A stretch of 64,000 bases of DNA from Rhipicephalus microplus (GCF_043290135.1 NC_134710.1:10989321-11053320), one strand, 5' to 3'. Shown: positions 11,898-23,984, counted from the first letter of the stretch. Program-made: numbers and translations. Notes: generated by a model not told the origin, from the sequence alone.

Positions 11898-13098
11898 CTA
11901 CGTTCCCTGCAGGACAAAGGCCTCTCCCATGTTCCGCCAGTTAACCCGGTCCTGTGCTTGCTGCTGCCTATTTATACCCGCAAACTTCTTAATTTCATCT
12001 GCCAACCTAACTTTCTGTCTCCCCCTAACACGCTTGCCTTCTCTGGGAATCCAGTTAGTTACACTTAACGACCAGCGGTTATCCTGTCTACGCGCTACAT
12101 GCCCGACCCATGTCCATTTCTTCTTCTTGATTTCAGCTTTGATATCCTTAACCTTCGTTTGTTCCCTAATCCACTCTGCTCTCTGTTTGTCTCTTAAGGT
12201 TAAACGTACCATTTTTCTTTCCATTACTCGCTGCGTCGCCCTCAATTTAAGCTGAACCCTCTTTGTAAGTCTCCAGGTTTCTGCTCCGTAGCTAAGTACC
12301 GGCAAGATAGAGCTGTTATATACCTTTCTCTTGAGGGATAGTGGCAATCTACCTGTCATAATTTCAGAGTGCTTGCCAAATGTGCTCCACCCCATTTTTG
12401 TTCTTCTAGTTACTTCAATCCCGTGGTTTGGCTCCGCGGTTATTACCTGCCCTAAGTAGACATAGTCTTTTACAACTTGAAGTGCACTAATACCTATCTC
12501 GAAGCGCTGCTCTTTTCCGAGGTTGTTGTACAATACTTTCGTTTTCTGCAGATTCATTTTAACACCCACCTTTCTGCTCTCCTTGTCTAACTCTGTAATC
12601 ATGAGTTGCAAATTCGTCCCCTGAGTTTCTTAGCAATGCAATGCCATCAGCGAAGCGCAGGTTACTAAGGTACTCTCCATTACCTCTTATCCCTAACTGT
12701 TCCCATTCTAAGCATCTGAAAACCTCCTGTAATCACGCGGTAAATAGCATTGGGGAGATTGTGTCCTCCTGCCTTACACCCTTCTTGGTTGGTATTCTGA
12801 TTCTTTCTTTATGAAGCACCATGGTAGCAGTTTATCCCCTGTCGATTTCTTCCAGGATGTTTATATATACTTCATCGACGCCCTGATTCCGCAGTGACTG
12901 CATGACGGCTGATATTTCTACTGAATCAAACGCCTTCTCGTAATTTATGAAGGCTATGTATAGTGGTTGGTTATATTCTGAGCATTTCTCTATTACCTGA
13001 TTGATAGTATGAATGTGGTCGATTGTTGAGTAGCCTGCTCGAATTCGCCTAGACTTGAGAAAGGAGCGACAGAAACTGACACGCAAGAAGTCAATCAA
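11898..13098 (-). pseudogene. RTE reverse transcriptase, C-terminal half (degenerate)
   Basis: Two open pieces (12832-13098 and 11898-12611) cover [12 protein letters not shown], the [12 protein letters not shown] motif and then, from [14 protein letters not shown], the thumb and C-terminal region ([27 protein letters not shown]). In the intact copy this region includes the FADD active site. Here that stretch lies between the open pieces (about 12620-12830) with frame damage. It ends with the family's GEAFVLQ tail. Confidence 0.8.
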
Positions 13099-13925
13099 TG
13101 AGCTAACACTGAGAGGGAAAGTACAAGAATTCAGTCTCGCTTCAGAACCGGTACTCGGCTCTTAGTGAGAAAACCAACCTTAGCATAGATACAAAGAATG
13201 ATAATCTGATGAGTATCATTACGGAGTGTGCAGTGGAAGTTGGAGACAGGGTAGTTAGACAGGACACTGGCAAGCTTACCCAGGAAACAAAGAATCTCAT
13301 TAAGAAGCGTCAAATCATGTAAGTCTCAAGTACAACAAACAAAATAGAACTGGCAGAGCTTTCGAAGTTGATTAATAGGCGTAAGGTATCCGATGTAACA
13401 AGGTGAAACATGGAGAGAATTGAACACGCTCTGGAAAACGGAGGAAGCGTCAAAGCAGTGAAGAGGAAACTTGGGATAGGCAAAATTCAGATGTATGCAG
13501 TAAGGGACAAAGAAGGCGAAATAACTACCTATATAGATAGGATAGTTAAAATAGCGGAGGAGTCTTACAGAGATCTGTACAGTAGCCAAGACAACCGCGA
13601 CGTTAATACTATAAGAACTAGCAGTAACCCAGGTGGCACTCCGCCAGTAATGACATAAGTCAGAAAAGCTTTGAAGAGCATGCAAAGAGGCAAAGCTGCT
13701 GGTGAGGATCAGGTAACATCAAATCTTCTGAAAGATGGAGCACAGACTGCGTTAGAAAAACTAGCCATTCTGTTTGCGAGGTGTCTCCTGACGGGAAGAG
13801 TACCAGGGTCTTGGAAGAACGCTAACATCATCTTAATACATCAGAAAGGAGATGACAAGAACTTGAAGAATTACAGGCCGATTAGCTTGCTCTCTGTAGT
13901 ATGCAAGCTATTTACAAAGGTAAGA
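13040..13925 (+). pseudogene. RTE linker and RT N-terminal part, inverted segment
   Basis: The plus-strand translation follows the intact copy: RIRLDL(K/R)KERQKL, the basic spacer, [59 protein letters not shown] and [17 protein letters not shown]. There are several stops and small indels. Similarity ends abruptly at ACAAAGGTAA near 13925, where gypsy sequence follows. This is the inverted segment of the element described above. Confidence 0.8.
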
Positions 13926-13929
13926 GTAA

Positions 13930-14720
13930 ATAAAGGAGGATTACGCTGGTCAAACGCTCAAGGTCATGGTCAGAACATCTCGCCCACTTGCGAGCAGTGC
14001 ATCAACGTTTCTGCGAAGCAGGTCTGACCGTGAAGGCTCGGAAGTGCGAACTTGGCCGAGCAGAGGTTACTTACCTGGGTCACATCGTGGGGCAAGGCCA
14101 CCGCAGACCTTCCGATGTCAAAGTGGCGGCAGTTAATAATTTTCCGCAGCCCCAGACAAAGACGAATGTGCAGTCGTTCTTAGAATCGGCAGGGTACTAC
14201 CAGCATTACATTCCCCGTTATTCAGAGCTTGCCAGCCCGCTTACTGATGCTCTTAAAAAAACCGAACCTCAGATCCTGGAGTGGGACGAAAAGAAAACGA
14301 GGGAATTCTTAGCGTTGAAGAATGTGCTCATGAGCCAACCTGTACTTCAAGCCCCCGACTACGCTAGACCCTTCGTGGTTCAGTGCGATGCAAGTGACCG
14401 CGGCATGGGCGTCGTATTGTGTCAGAGAAACGACGCAGGAGAGGAACATCCCGTGCTATATGCAAGCCGCAAACTAACTGTAAGGAAGGAAGCGTATTGC
14501 GCTTCAGACAAAGAATGCGCCTGTGTTGTATGAGCGGTTCAGAAGCTCGCATGCTATCTCGCGGGATCACAGTTTATTATCGAGACGGACCAGTGTCCCC
14601 TCACGTGGTTGCAAACGATGTCGCCTAAGAACGGCCGGCTACTTCGCTGGAGCTTGCGCAACAATGCTCTTTCGAAATTCGTTACAAGAGAGGCAAATTG
14701 AATGGCAACGCTGACGGCTT
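13930..14720 (+). pseudogene. Ty3/gypsy reverse transcriptase end and RNase H
   Basis: From SWSEHLAHLRAVHQRFCEAG the frame continues with the RT connection motif (VTYLGHIVGQG), the hinge (FLESAGYYQHYIPRYSELAS, PLTDALKK) and RNase H (FVVQCDASDRGMGVVLCQR, SDKECACVV). After a stop at 14531 it carries on to IIETDQCPLTW and GKLNGNADGLSSCF. The RT active-site YLDD lies at the truncated 5' edge and is not intact. The integrase that should follow is absent. The element is non-functional. Confidence 0.85.
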
Positions 14721-15845
14721 AAGTAGTTGTTTCTAGGGATATTGATGGCGTCAGGTAATCTGGCTTGGGTATTAGGTTCCATTTTTGTTTTGTGTGACAT
14801 GTTTGCAATTGCTTTTTTTGTACTTGTGCTTTATCTCGACACGTGTTTGTGAATTTGAGCAGCCTATTTCAGGTTGGGTTGTTGGAATTGCTGCTGCTAT
14901 TGTAATGAAGAACAGGTCGTTTTGGATGAAGTAAAAGCCTGGTGGGTCTAAGTAAGAGAGTATGGGTGCTTGCCTGCTTGGCAGTAGTGTTTCTCGCGTG
15001 GTGAACGCAGGTGCTGTATTTCGAGAAGGAATGTTGTCCAGCAGAGCGGGAGCCTTTCTCCGATTTTGGACGACGCTACCAGAGACTGGAGATCACCGGG
15101 GTGGCCGAAGAATGCAGCAGAGCTCCATCGAGGTGTCCACGGCTTCAGCACACCAGCATTTGTCTTCATCGACCTCTCCCCACAAAGGTGGATGACCTTT
15201 CTATGTCGAGGTCTCGGCTGGCCGCCTGGGAAGCTGTTACAAAGCAGTAACGAAGTCCTTGGGCCAGCTGCCCCCAAGCATGCCTTCCCGTCATCTTGAA
15301 CATTCTTTTATGGGGTACGATTTTGTCACCTGCACCGGCTGTCTTTGTCTCGGCTGTGCGCTTCGCCTGCGGGGCAGTGGCTACGATCGGGCCCCTCTGG
15401 AATGTGCGGAAGGCCGCTTGTGTGCTGTAGGAGCGACTCCCGTGAACTCCTCCTGCGTGGTCGCCTCCGAGTGCCCGCGCGTGTGTCACGTGCGTCTGCC
15501 ACGTGCGTGAAGAAATACTTGTCTTGTGTTGTGCTCTCCATGAGTGGTTGGTTCCCCGAAGTGACATTCCGCCCCTATCTTCGGAACTGCACGGCGAGGC
15601 AGCGAGAGCAGCCCGCCAGAAGGAAACAGGAGAGAGTCACGAGAAGAGTCGTCGTTCGGACGTTACTGTCAGACATGTTGCAAGTTTTCCTCTACGCCCG
15701 TCCCTCTGCCTCAGCTTTCTGGTGTTCTGAACGTCCCCGTGGCCTGCGGAATGACGACCACCACCCAGCTCCACGCTACCTACTGGGTCCGCTGCGGCCA
15801 CCGACGCGGCTCGTAACAGGAGGTACAGGCTGTGGTTCGCACTAT
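14721..15845. other. Possible gypsy 3' end or LTR, unresolved
   Basis: This stretch lies between the gypsy RNase H end and a P-like transposase tail and has no protein I recognise. A TGTTGGAATTGC start near 14879 and a CTCGTAACA end near 15819 would give a ~940-bp TG...CA block. I see no polypurine tract, second copy or target duplication, so an LTR is only a guess. Confidence 0.25.
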
Positions 15846-16400
15846 AACGTGTCGATAACACAAGTGTTAGAGGCTGAGGCTAAGATCCGCCTACAAAACA
15901 CACTGATTTTGGCAGACATGCCTGAATCACCCAGTCAGACTTAAAATGAGCCAAATGCTGAGGAGACAATCACGAAGTACGACATACGCTTGACCAATGC
16001 TGAATTAAACAAGCCACAACAGGACATGGCTGCATGGTCTACATCGCCGGCTACTGTGCACACGCAGCTCTTATACGACAACCATGTGATTACTGCCGTG
16101 ACATACTGATAGTCACGGAACGAGAGCTAGAAGAAAGTGAATATGTGCTGATTGACAGCACCAGTCGAGGTGGATTGATGTCCCCACAGTAAGCTGTAAT
16201 TCATGCAACCCTCCACACGAAGGTTGTTTTCGACCGTGTCACTAGTAAACAACATGAGCTTCTGTTTCATGCCGAAAGTAATCATCGATTGACTCTACTT
16301 AATGTTCTTATGTATTTGCTGAATGACAACGAAAAATTTGATGCTTGTGCAGCTGGCCACACTCCAGATTCAGTAATGAAAATGTTTTGCTGCCAGCCAT
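15846..16400 (+). pseudogene. P/THAP9-like transposase C-terminal fragment
   Basis: One frame reads VLEAEAKIRLQNTLILAD, then after an unreadable gap VYIAGYCAHAALIR-PCDYC, LIDSTSRGGLMSPQ, a TAA, and VIHATLHTKVVFDRVTSKQH to MKMFCCQP. The order Y-I-A-G-Y, a CxxC pair, then R-G-G-L-x-x-P and a K-V-F-x-x-V helix is typical of the C-terminal domain in P-element/THAP9-like transposases. There are at least two stops and no catalytic domain. It is clearly a different family from the pair at 55.9-62 kb, judging by its residues. AATAAA follows at about 16561. Confidence 0.55.
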
Positions 16401-17099
16401 AAACATCCTGCTCAAAAACTACACTTCTCTGAGAAATGAAGCGCTGAGCAAAAAGAAAGCGAATGAAACGAAAAGAAACTTAGTTACTTTGAAATGATCT
16501 TGTGTTTCAATTTCTGTATGTATGTGTTTGTGTGTGTATGTGCATGTATATTCACTCCTGAAATAAAACTTATTTTTTGTTCTGAAACTAATGTACGTTT
16601 GGTATCCCTTTCCGAACTGCTTGAAAATGTGGATGGTGCACAGATTTAAAAAACAGTGATGACAGAATTCTCCATGCTGTAAGAATTATGTTTGGTAAAT
16701 TCCAATGGGCAAGGCGACGAGATATTAAAACTCATAAGATATTCAAACCTGTAAACCCAACTACAAAACGACAAAAAAATTTTCAGGTTTGGTCATTAGA
16801 ATAAAAGCGTGTCTTAATTGCGTAGCATTCGGTGACAAGCACCAGCTGCCATGTCCCGCAAACAGATAACAAAAACGGCAGCAAAAAATACGAGGACGCA
16901 CTACAGCTATATGTGCAAATGTACATATGCGGTCGAGACAAAAGGCACTTCTACGGTGGAATGCCCCAAGACATGACCCAGCCTTGCATTAGCCTCTTGA
17001 TCATCGCATTGACTTATTTAACGCGAATTAAAGAAAAACCTGCGTTTTTAGGTAAAGCGACCGCAGTCAAGAAGCGCCGCATACGCGCTGAGTGTGGTG
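16401..17099. other. No gene recognised
   Basis: AT-rich sequence with a TG-rich patch (16515-16550). I see no protein or repeat family. Confidence 0.4.
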
Positions 17100-18255
17100 A
17101 CGTCACGGAGGAGTGCGGGCGCCTTCATAGTTTAGAAGGCGTTGCCGGTGCCTCCCATTGCTCGAAAGTATTTCAAAGCTTGTACTGACCTAAAAAGGTA
17201 TCTAAATGTGGTGGTCGATTTTGCCATCCCCACGAAATGTGGTAGATCGACGGCGAGCCGCCACACCATGGACACGCATTGCCATACAGCGTCGAAAAAA
17301 TTTTGTCTAATCTTTGAAGGTTGGGAAAGACTCCTGTTTGAATTCTGCGGAGGTCGATCGCGTCCTCCCTTTCTATTGATTTGTGGGGGGCGCTGTATTT
17401 TTGTCGCATGCCCCACTGGTTAACAAGAATTTCGCGAGGGACCATTCTGGATGTGTCATTATCCTTCTCGATAGCTTCCATTTGGAGTGTTTCAAAGGAC
17501 TGAATGTGCTGTTGATGCTGTGCTCGGTTCGTGAGCCCTCTAGCACAAGCGTCGGCCCTTTCGTTCCCCTCCAGGCCTGCGTGCCCTGGACACCAGATCA
17601 GCCTGTATTTGTTCGTTATTCTCCCGTCTAAGAATTTCCATATTTTCATCGGAAGGCAGCCTCTTGAAAAGAAACGGCACGCTTCTTGCGTGTCGGAAAT
17701 GATTATTGTTGGCGGTTCATCTCTCTGTTCCTGCACTTTGATTGCAAGGGCAATGGCAAAGTTGCCGCCTTGGCGATCGAGGACGTGTACAGCAATGCAC
17801 ATATCACCATGCTCTTGTCGTTGCTAAGTACTGATGCAACTGACCATTTAAACTGTACCTCGAAGCGTCCATATATACAAAACACTTTATTTATATCTTA
17901 ATGTTTTTCGGAGCCATCGCAATCTCTCCTCTCTGCGCTTTCCGTTTGTTTTTACGTCGATGTTCTTGGGCAGCGGTGAGATCGAGATCTTGCGGCGGAC
18001 GGGATCCGGGACTTCTACAAGGACTTCGTCCAGGTTCTGGGGGTATGGCGGAAAGCCCACCCTAGCAAGTATCTCTCTCCCCACTTTCGCTTGACTTAGA
18101 CGATTTCTCTGCGCAATCAGTACCGCTGTTTCTAGCTCAGGCTATATATTATATATACCGAGGTCCAAAAGCTTTTGGGTTGGTATGTTTAACGGTAGCC
18201 CTAAGGCCACTTTGTAGGCGCCCCTAATTATAGGCTCGATGATTTCTTTTTCTGA
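17100..18255 (-). pseudogene. I-clade LINE 3' end: RT tail and RNase H
   Basis: On the minus strand, IIRGAYKVALGLPLN (RT C-terminal region) is followed by a linker (ISISPLPKNID, KRREERLRWL) and an RNase H domain. The domain includes ALLYTSSIAKAA, IIISDTQEACRFFSRG and IWCPGHAGLEGNERADACAR. The C-terminus PPHLDTFLG follows. The PGH and GNE-AD residues are the conserved RNase H end. The arrangement EN-RT-RNase H is known for the I clade. Stops and frame changes (for example near 17700 and 17885) show decay. The 5' part is cut where the satellite begins. Confidence 0.75.
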
Positions 18256-18284
18256 TTTGTTTAACGCGTGGATAGGTAGAGTAT

Positions 18285-21200
18285 ACGTCCGTGCTTCCAT
18301 CCGTCCGTTCAATCTTGCTTCCGTTCGTCTGTGCGACCATCCGTGCGGCCAATCATTCGTCCATCCGTCTGACCATGCGTCCGTTCGTGAGTCTGTCCAT
18401 CCATCTGTCTGTCTGTCTGTTCGTGCGTGTATCCGTCCTTACGTGCGTCTGCTAGCCTGTTTGTCCATTTGTGCGTCCTCTAGTGAACACTCCATGAACC
18501 GCCATCACCCATTTTGCATCCCCTGTGGCACACACCTGCCTAAGAGCGGGTATGTGCCACCTGAGTTTACGTACGACTACGTACATACAAGGGATGGACA
18601 GACCCACGTCATAATGAGCTTCGCCCCTAAGAAAGCATGCACTCGCTGGAATACCAATCGCCCTGCTGGTAAAGCGGTATCCACCGAACAATACTTTCCT
18701 TCAGTTCAGCCAGGCTATAACGGTGATTTTTGCTCGTATGCAAAAATAACATGCACGCGCTGGAATCCAATGCACTCTGCTATCTGCCGCGGTGTCCACC
18801 GGAAAAAACTTTCCAACTGTTCTTCAGTTTAGCCAGAAATATGCTGGCGGTGATTCTTGCTCGCACGCAAAAAAAAGGTGCGCGCACGGAGGAATACCAT
18901 GCACACTGCTGTCTGCCGCGGTGTCCGCCAGGAACTAATTTCCTCCAGTTCAGCCTGAAGCTTCTGCTGATGATCATTGATCATACGCAAAAAAAACATG
19001 CACACGCTAGAGTCCTGTGCGCTCTGCCCTCTACCGTGGTATTAGCCGGAAACTATTTTCCTTCAATTCAGCTAGAAGATTCTGGCGGTGATTCTTGCTC
19101 GTACACACACAAAAACAAACGCGTACGCTAGAATCGCATTCACTCTGCTGGTGCTACTGTATGTGCTGAAAAACACATTTCTTCAATTCAGCCAGAAATA
19201 TTTCGGCGGTTATTCTTGTTCATACGCAGAAAAAAAACGCGCGCGCTAGAGCCACATGCGCTCTGCTGTTTACCGCGGTGACAGATGGAAAATATTTTCC
19301 TTCTGTTCAACCAGATGATTTTGGCGCTGATTCTTGCTCATACGCAACCCAAGAAACATGCGCACGCTGGGATTCCATGCACTCTGCTATCTGCCGTGGT
19401 GTCCGGCAGGAAATACATTCATTCAGCTAGGCCAGAATATTCTGGTGGTGATTCTTCCTCGTACACAAAAAACAGAACACGCGCGCGTTGAAATCTCATG
19501 CGCCCTGCCGTCTGCCGTTGCGTCCGCCGGAGGATACTTTCCTTCAGTTTAGCCAAAATTTTCTAGCGTTGATTCTTGCTCGTACGCAAAAAAACCACAG
19601 CTTATCCACGGATTGAATGATTATAAGTGGGGCGAAGCGTTCGTCAGCCTGTCCGTGCTTCCGTCCGTCCGTTCAGTCTTCCTTCTGTCCGGCTGCGCGA
19701 CCAGCCGCGCTGCCATTCATTCGTCCGTCTGTCTGACCGTGCGTCTAATCGTGAGTCTGTCTATTCATCTGTCTGTCTGCCCGTTCGTGCATCTATCCGT
19801 CCGTATGCCCGTATGCTAGCCTATCTGTCCGTCCGCCTGTGCGTCCATCTAGTGAACGCTCCAAGAACCACCATCTCCCATCTCGCAGCCCCTGTGGCAC
19901 AGACCCGCCCAAGAGCAGGTATGTGCCACCTGAGTGTATGTACTTCTACTTACATACAACGGATGAACAGACCGACGCCATAACGAGGTTCGCCCATAAG
20001 AAAACACGCGCCCGCAGGAATCCCATGCACTTTGCTGTCTGCCATGGTGTCCGCCGGAAAACACTTTCGTTCAGTTCATCCAGAAGCTTCTTGCGGCGAA
20101 TGTCGATCGTATGCGAAAAAACATGCGCACGCTAGAGTCCTATGCGCTCTGCTTTCTACCGTGGTGTCCGCCGGAAACTATTTTCCTTCAGTTCAGCAAG
20201 AAGATTCAGGCGGTGATTCTTGCTCGTACACTAAAAAAAAAAAAAACACGCCTACGCTATAATCTCACGCGCTCTCCTGGTGCCACAGTATCCGCTGAAA
20301 AACACTTTCTTTCAGTTCAGCCACATATATATCGGCGGTTATTTTTGTTCATACGCAGAAGAAAAAAAAAACGTGTACACGATGGAATCTCAGGCGCTAT
20401 GCTGTCTGAAGCGGTGTCCGCCGGAAATTACTTTCCTTGAGATTTTTCGGTCGTGCGCAGAAAACAAAAAACATGCGATGCTGGAATCTCATGTGCTCTG
20501 CATTCTGCCGAGGTGTCCGCGGTAAAATACTTTCTTTCAGCTTAGCCAGAAGATTCTGAAGGTGATTTTAGCTCGTACGCACAAGAAAAGACGCACGCTG
20601 GAATTCCATGCTCTCTGTTTTTTTGCCGCGGTCTTCGCCGGGAAATATTTTTTTTTTCAGTTCAGCCAGAAGACTCTGGTGGTGATTCTTGATCATACGC
20701 AAAAAAAAAATACATGCACACGCTAAAATCCTATGTGCTCTGCTGTCTACCACGGTGTCCGCCAAAAAATATTTTCCTTCAGTTCAGCCAGAAGACTCTG
20801 GTGGTGATTCTTGATCGTACGCAAATAAAAACATGCACACGCTAAAGTCCTATGCGCTCTGCTGTCTACCACGGTGTCCGCCGGAAACTATTTTTTTTCA
20901 GTTCAGCCAGAAGATTCTGGCAGTGATTCTTGCTCCTACACATACACAAAAAAACAAGCGTACGCTAGAATATCACGCGCTCTGCTGGTGCCACAGTATC
21001 CCCTGAAAAACACTTTCCTTCAGTTCAGCCAGAAGGTTCTGGCGATGATTCTGGCTCATGCACAAAACAACAAAACACGCACACGCTGGAATCTCATGCA
21101 CTCTGCTGTCTGCCGCGGTGTCCACTTGAAAAGAATTTCTTTCAGTTCAGCCAGAAATATTTTGGTGGTGATACTTGTTCATACGCAGGAAAAAAAAAAC

Positions 21201-22285
21201 GCCCGCACGGTGGAGTCTCATGCGCTCTGCTGTCTGCCGCGGTGTCCGCTGGAAAATACTTTTCTTCAGATTTTTTACTTAGTCGCAAAAAAAACATGGC
21301 CACACTGGAATATTTTGTGCTCTGCTGTCAGCGGCAGTGTACGGCGGAAAATACATTCTTCCAGTTGAGCCAAAAGATTGTAGTGGTGGTTCTTGTTCGT
21401 ATGCAAGAAAAACACCAGCACGGTGGAATCCTATGCGCTCTGCTGTCTGCAGCGATGCCCACCGCAAAATTTTTTCTTCAGTTCTGCCAAACGTTTCTGG
21501 CGGTGATTCTTGCTCGTATACAAAACCAAAGCATATCCACGGAGTGAATTATGGTGACTGGGGCGAAGCATCCATCAGCCCGTCTGTGCTTCTATCCATT
21601 CGTTCATTCTTGCTTCCGTCCGTCTGTGCGAACATCCGGGCAGCCATTAATACGTCCGTCCGTCTGATGGTGCATCCATTCGTGAGTCCGTGCATCCATC
21701 TGTCTGTCTGTTCATGCATACGTCCGTCCATAGGTCCACGCGTCTTCCCATCCGTTCGTCTGTCTGCTAGCCTGTCTGTCTATCCATTGGGTGCGTCTAT
21801 CTAGTAAGCACTCCAAGAACCATCATCTCTCATCTTGCATCCCCTGTGGCACAGACCCGCCCTAGAGCGGGTATACGTTGCACCGGTGGCTACGTACTAA
21901 AGCATGCATACAAGGGATCGACAAACCCACGCCATTAGAAGCTTTGCCCCTAAAAAAACATGCGCACGCTGAAATCCCATGCGCTCTGCTGTGTGCCGCG
22001 GTGTGCGCCAGAAAATACTTTCCTTCAGTTCAGCCAGAAGACTCTGGGGGTGATTCTTGCTCACACGCCAAAAAAAAAAAAAAACATGCGCATCCTGGAA
22101 TCCCATGCGCTCTGCTGTCTGCCACGGTGTCCGCCAAAATATACTTTCCATCAGTTCAACCAGAAGATTCAGGCAGTGTTTTTTGCTCGAATGCAAGAAC
22201 AAAAAAAAACATGCGCACGCTGGTATTCCATGCGCTCTTCTGTTTCTGGCGTTTATTCGTGCTCGTACAAAAAAAAAAGCTAAGC
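18285..22285. repeat. Higher-order satellite array
   Basis: Three consecutive super-units start near 18285, 19611 and 21541. Each opens with a ~190-240-bp block of TCCG/TCTG-rich sequence. Then comes a ~110-bp block with GTGGCACA-ACC-GC and an inverted GTATGTGCCAC. Then come tandem monomers of about 118-120 bp (roughly 8, 13 and 3 copies). Monomer landmarks are GCTCTGCTGTCTGCCGCGG, TGTCCGCCGGAAA, TTCAGTTCAGCCAGAAG, TTCTGGCGGTGATTCTTGCTC and TACGCAAAAAA. Copies are diverged at roughly 10-25% by eye. All long open frames inside are repeat artefacts. Confidence 0.9.
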
Positions 22286-23490
22286 GCAAACGCTTACACT
22301 CACTGGCGGCGTCATTGCGCAGGAGAGAAATCTGAGGAGGCGCGAAGCATGCAACGTTGGACTGATGTTTCCAACTGCAACGTGCCAATCGCTGCTAACA
22401 AGAAATGAGATACAGACGACTCCGACTGGACGCAAAGACATGCAGCCCACTTTTAGTTAACGGGCACGCTGCAAATTTTCATTGTTCAATGACGCACAGG
22501 AAAATATCTCGCCGGCCCTACATTGGTGGTCAAGATCAAGTGCCCATATGTAGGAAGTGGCTATAGAACGGTTGTCCAGCGTGAGCAGTCAGTTTTTTAG
22601 TGAAGAAACTCGCTAGCGGACGCTACCTGCGTCGTCGTTGTTAGACGAAAGAAGTCGGAGAGTAGGAAAGGAGATAGAGGGGAAGGCATGCGCTCGCGCA
22701 ATGGAGCGCCAACACTACTGGGAGGGATGCGTTCAAGAGACAGAGGGAGATCAAGCGTAGGCTAGAAGTAGTTGCCTTCGTCGGTGTTGAAAAGCGAGAA
22801 AGGGGAAGCATATGACAGGAGAGAGAGGTGGAGGAACACGCATGCGCAGTGAGGAGGTCACGCCGCACACTGGATTGAGCTCGACCATAAACAGCTTCGT
22901 GTCTGAAGTGTTTTTCTTTGCGTACGTTTCTTCACATTTCTTTTAGCTCTCTTGAAAGTTGACTAACGATCACCTTTTCTTACTCATTCATCACACCTTT
23001 TTTTTTCGTATGTATATTGGTTCTGGTAACACGGGGCTTTTAATACTTTTTTAGATGCGAAGCAGCTCTTTTATTGGCCTGTGTAATGCTGTCTCTCGGT
23101 ACGAACGCGCTGCGCGCCGCAGGTGTTCGCCCGGTGCTAAGCAGGTGACATCACTGTTGTGCGTTGATGTCACGCTCTCTTCGTAGTGAACGCTGAGGTC
23201 ACTCTGTCTCTCACTTTCCGCACCCTCGCCGTGGCGCCCGCAGCTGCCGCCTTGTTCATTACCCCACAGCACCTGCCACGACCGCCACTCACTATTCTGC
23301 CAACTCGTCGGTTCACGCGAAATAAACCTGACTCGTGCCTAACGTGTACGCGTTAAAACATTATTGTACAGTCCACATACAAGACCTACGCAAGCTATCG
23401 CTTCAAACGAATCTTCCACCACTTACCACAATATGTAAGCGCCATTCAACCCGTGACCCCAGTCGTGCCCAATGCTGCTGCTTTATCGCA
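22286..23490. other. No gene recognised
   Basis: A purine-rich stretch lies at 22640-22870. Near 23080-23335 a GC-rich block ends with AATAAACCTGACTCGTGCC, which could be the polyadenylation region of a retroelement end. I find no coding motif. Confidence 0.35.
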
Positions 23491-23799
23491 TCAGGGTTCC
23501 CTTCGGAGAGATGGTCGAAGTCTTTTTTTTCTGCTTAAAATGAAAGTCTTTTCGCAATGAATAATCCCGCTCTTAGGTTTTAACCACCAGTCACTAGCAG
23601 TCAATGTGCTATCACCGAAGTCATCCTGCAAAATATTCAGAAAATCAATTAAATTTTCATCTCTCGCCTTCGAATAATCTTTAACCACAATTCTAGTGTC
23701 AGTATTAGAGCCCTTTGCAGCCATACGAACACCATCAAATGTAATTAAAACCATCTTATCGTCAGATATGCCATGTTCTATGCTAACTTCAGGAGTCAA
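23491..23799 (-). CDS. Unidentified open frame of 102 codons
   Basis: The frame contains DKMVLITFDGVRMAAKGS, RIVVKDYSKARDENLIDFLN and LQDDFGDSTLTASDWW. It looks more protein-like than its neighbours (balanced composition, alternating hydrophobic pattern), but I recognise no domain. It lies on the same strand, just 3' of the RCCD1 stop, and could be a retroelement remnant or an exon of another gene. Either reading is weak. Confidence 0.25.
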   Translation of the reverse strand: MTPEVSIEHGISDDKMVLITFDGVRMAAKGSNTDTRIVVKDYSKARDENLIDFLNILQDDFGDSTLTASDWWLKPKSGIIHCEKTFILSRKKRLRPSLRREP

Positions 23800-23984
23800 A
23801 GATGAGGACAGAAAAACACGGTGTAGTACTGAGCACCATTGTTCCTGGAGTCAACTTCGCTGAAGCACAAAGTGAACTAATGAAAAACTGTGCATAATAT
23901 CCACTAGAATATCAAAACTTCATTTCTTTGTTGTCAGTAAACGAAAAATTCCGTGCCAGTACCGCATTAAAAAACTGAAGACAC

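Larger units (their letters stand above)
11885..13925 (-). mobile_element. RTE LINE copy with inverted 5' part
   Basis: The 3' portion lies on the minus strand from about 13040 to 11885, with the family's (TCATCA)n tail at 11877-11890. The upstream part, about 13040-13925, is the same family on the plus strand. Compared with the intact copy at 32743-35789, the inverted segment runs from just after the endonuclease (RIRLDL) to KLFTKV of the RT domain. The 3' segment starts at about YSTIDHIH. Only about 22 codons are missing between them, the expected signature of twin-priming inversion during target-primed reverse transcription. AAAGGAG occurs next to both outer ends and may be part of a target duplication. 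Confidence 0.75.

Noticed and set aside
15166..15944. Several overlapping open frames on both strands
   Set aside because: A GC-rich stretch keeps stops rare on both strands. None shows a recognisable domain except the short end that joins the transposase tail.
18285..22285. CRISPR array or coding repeats in the satellite
   Set aside because: Units are ~118 bp with diverged, non-unique content, there are no short exact repeats with unique spacers, and the setting is eukaryotic. Open frames rich in Ser-Val-Arg-Pro are TCCG-repeat artefacts.
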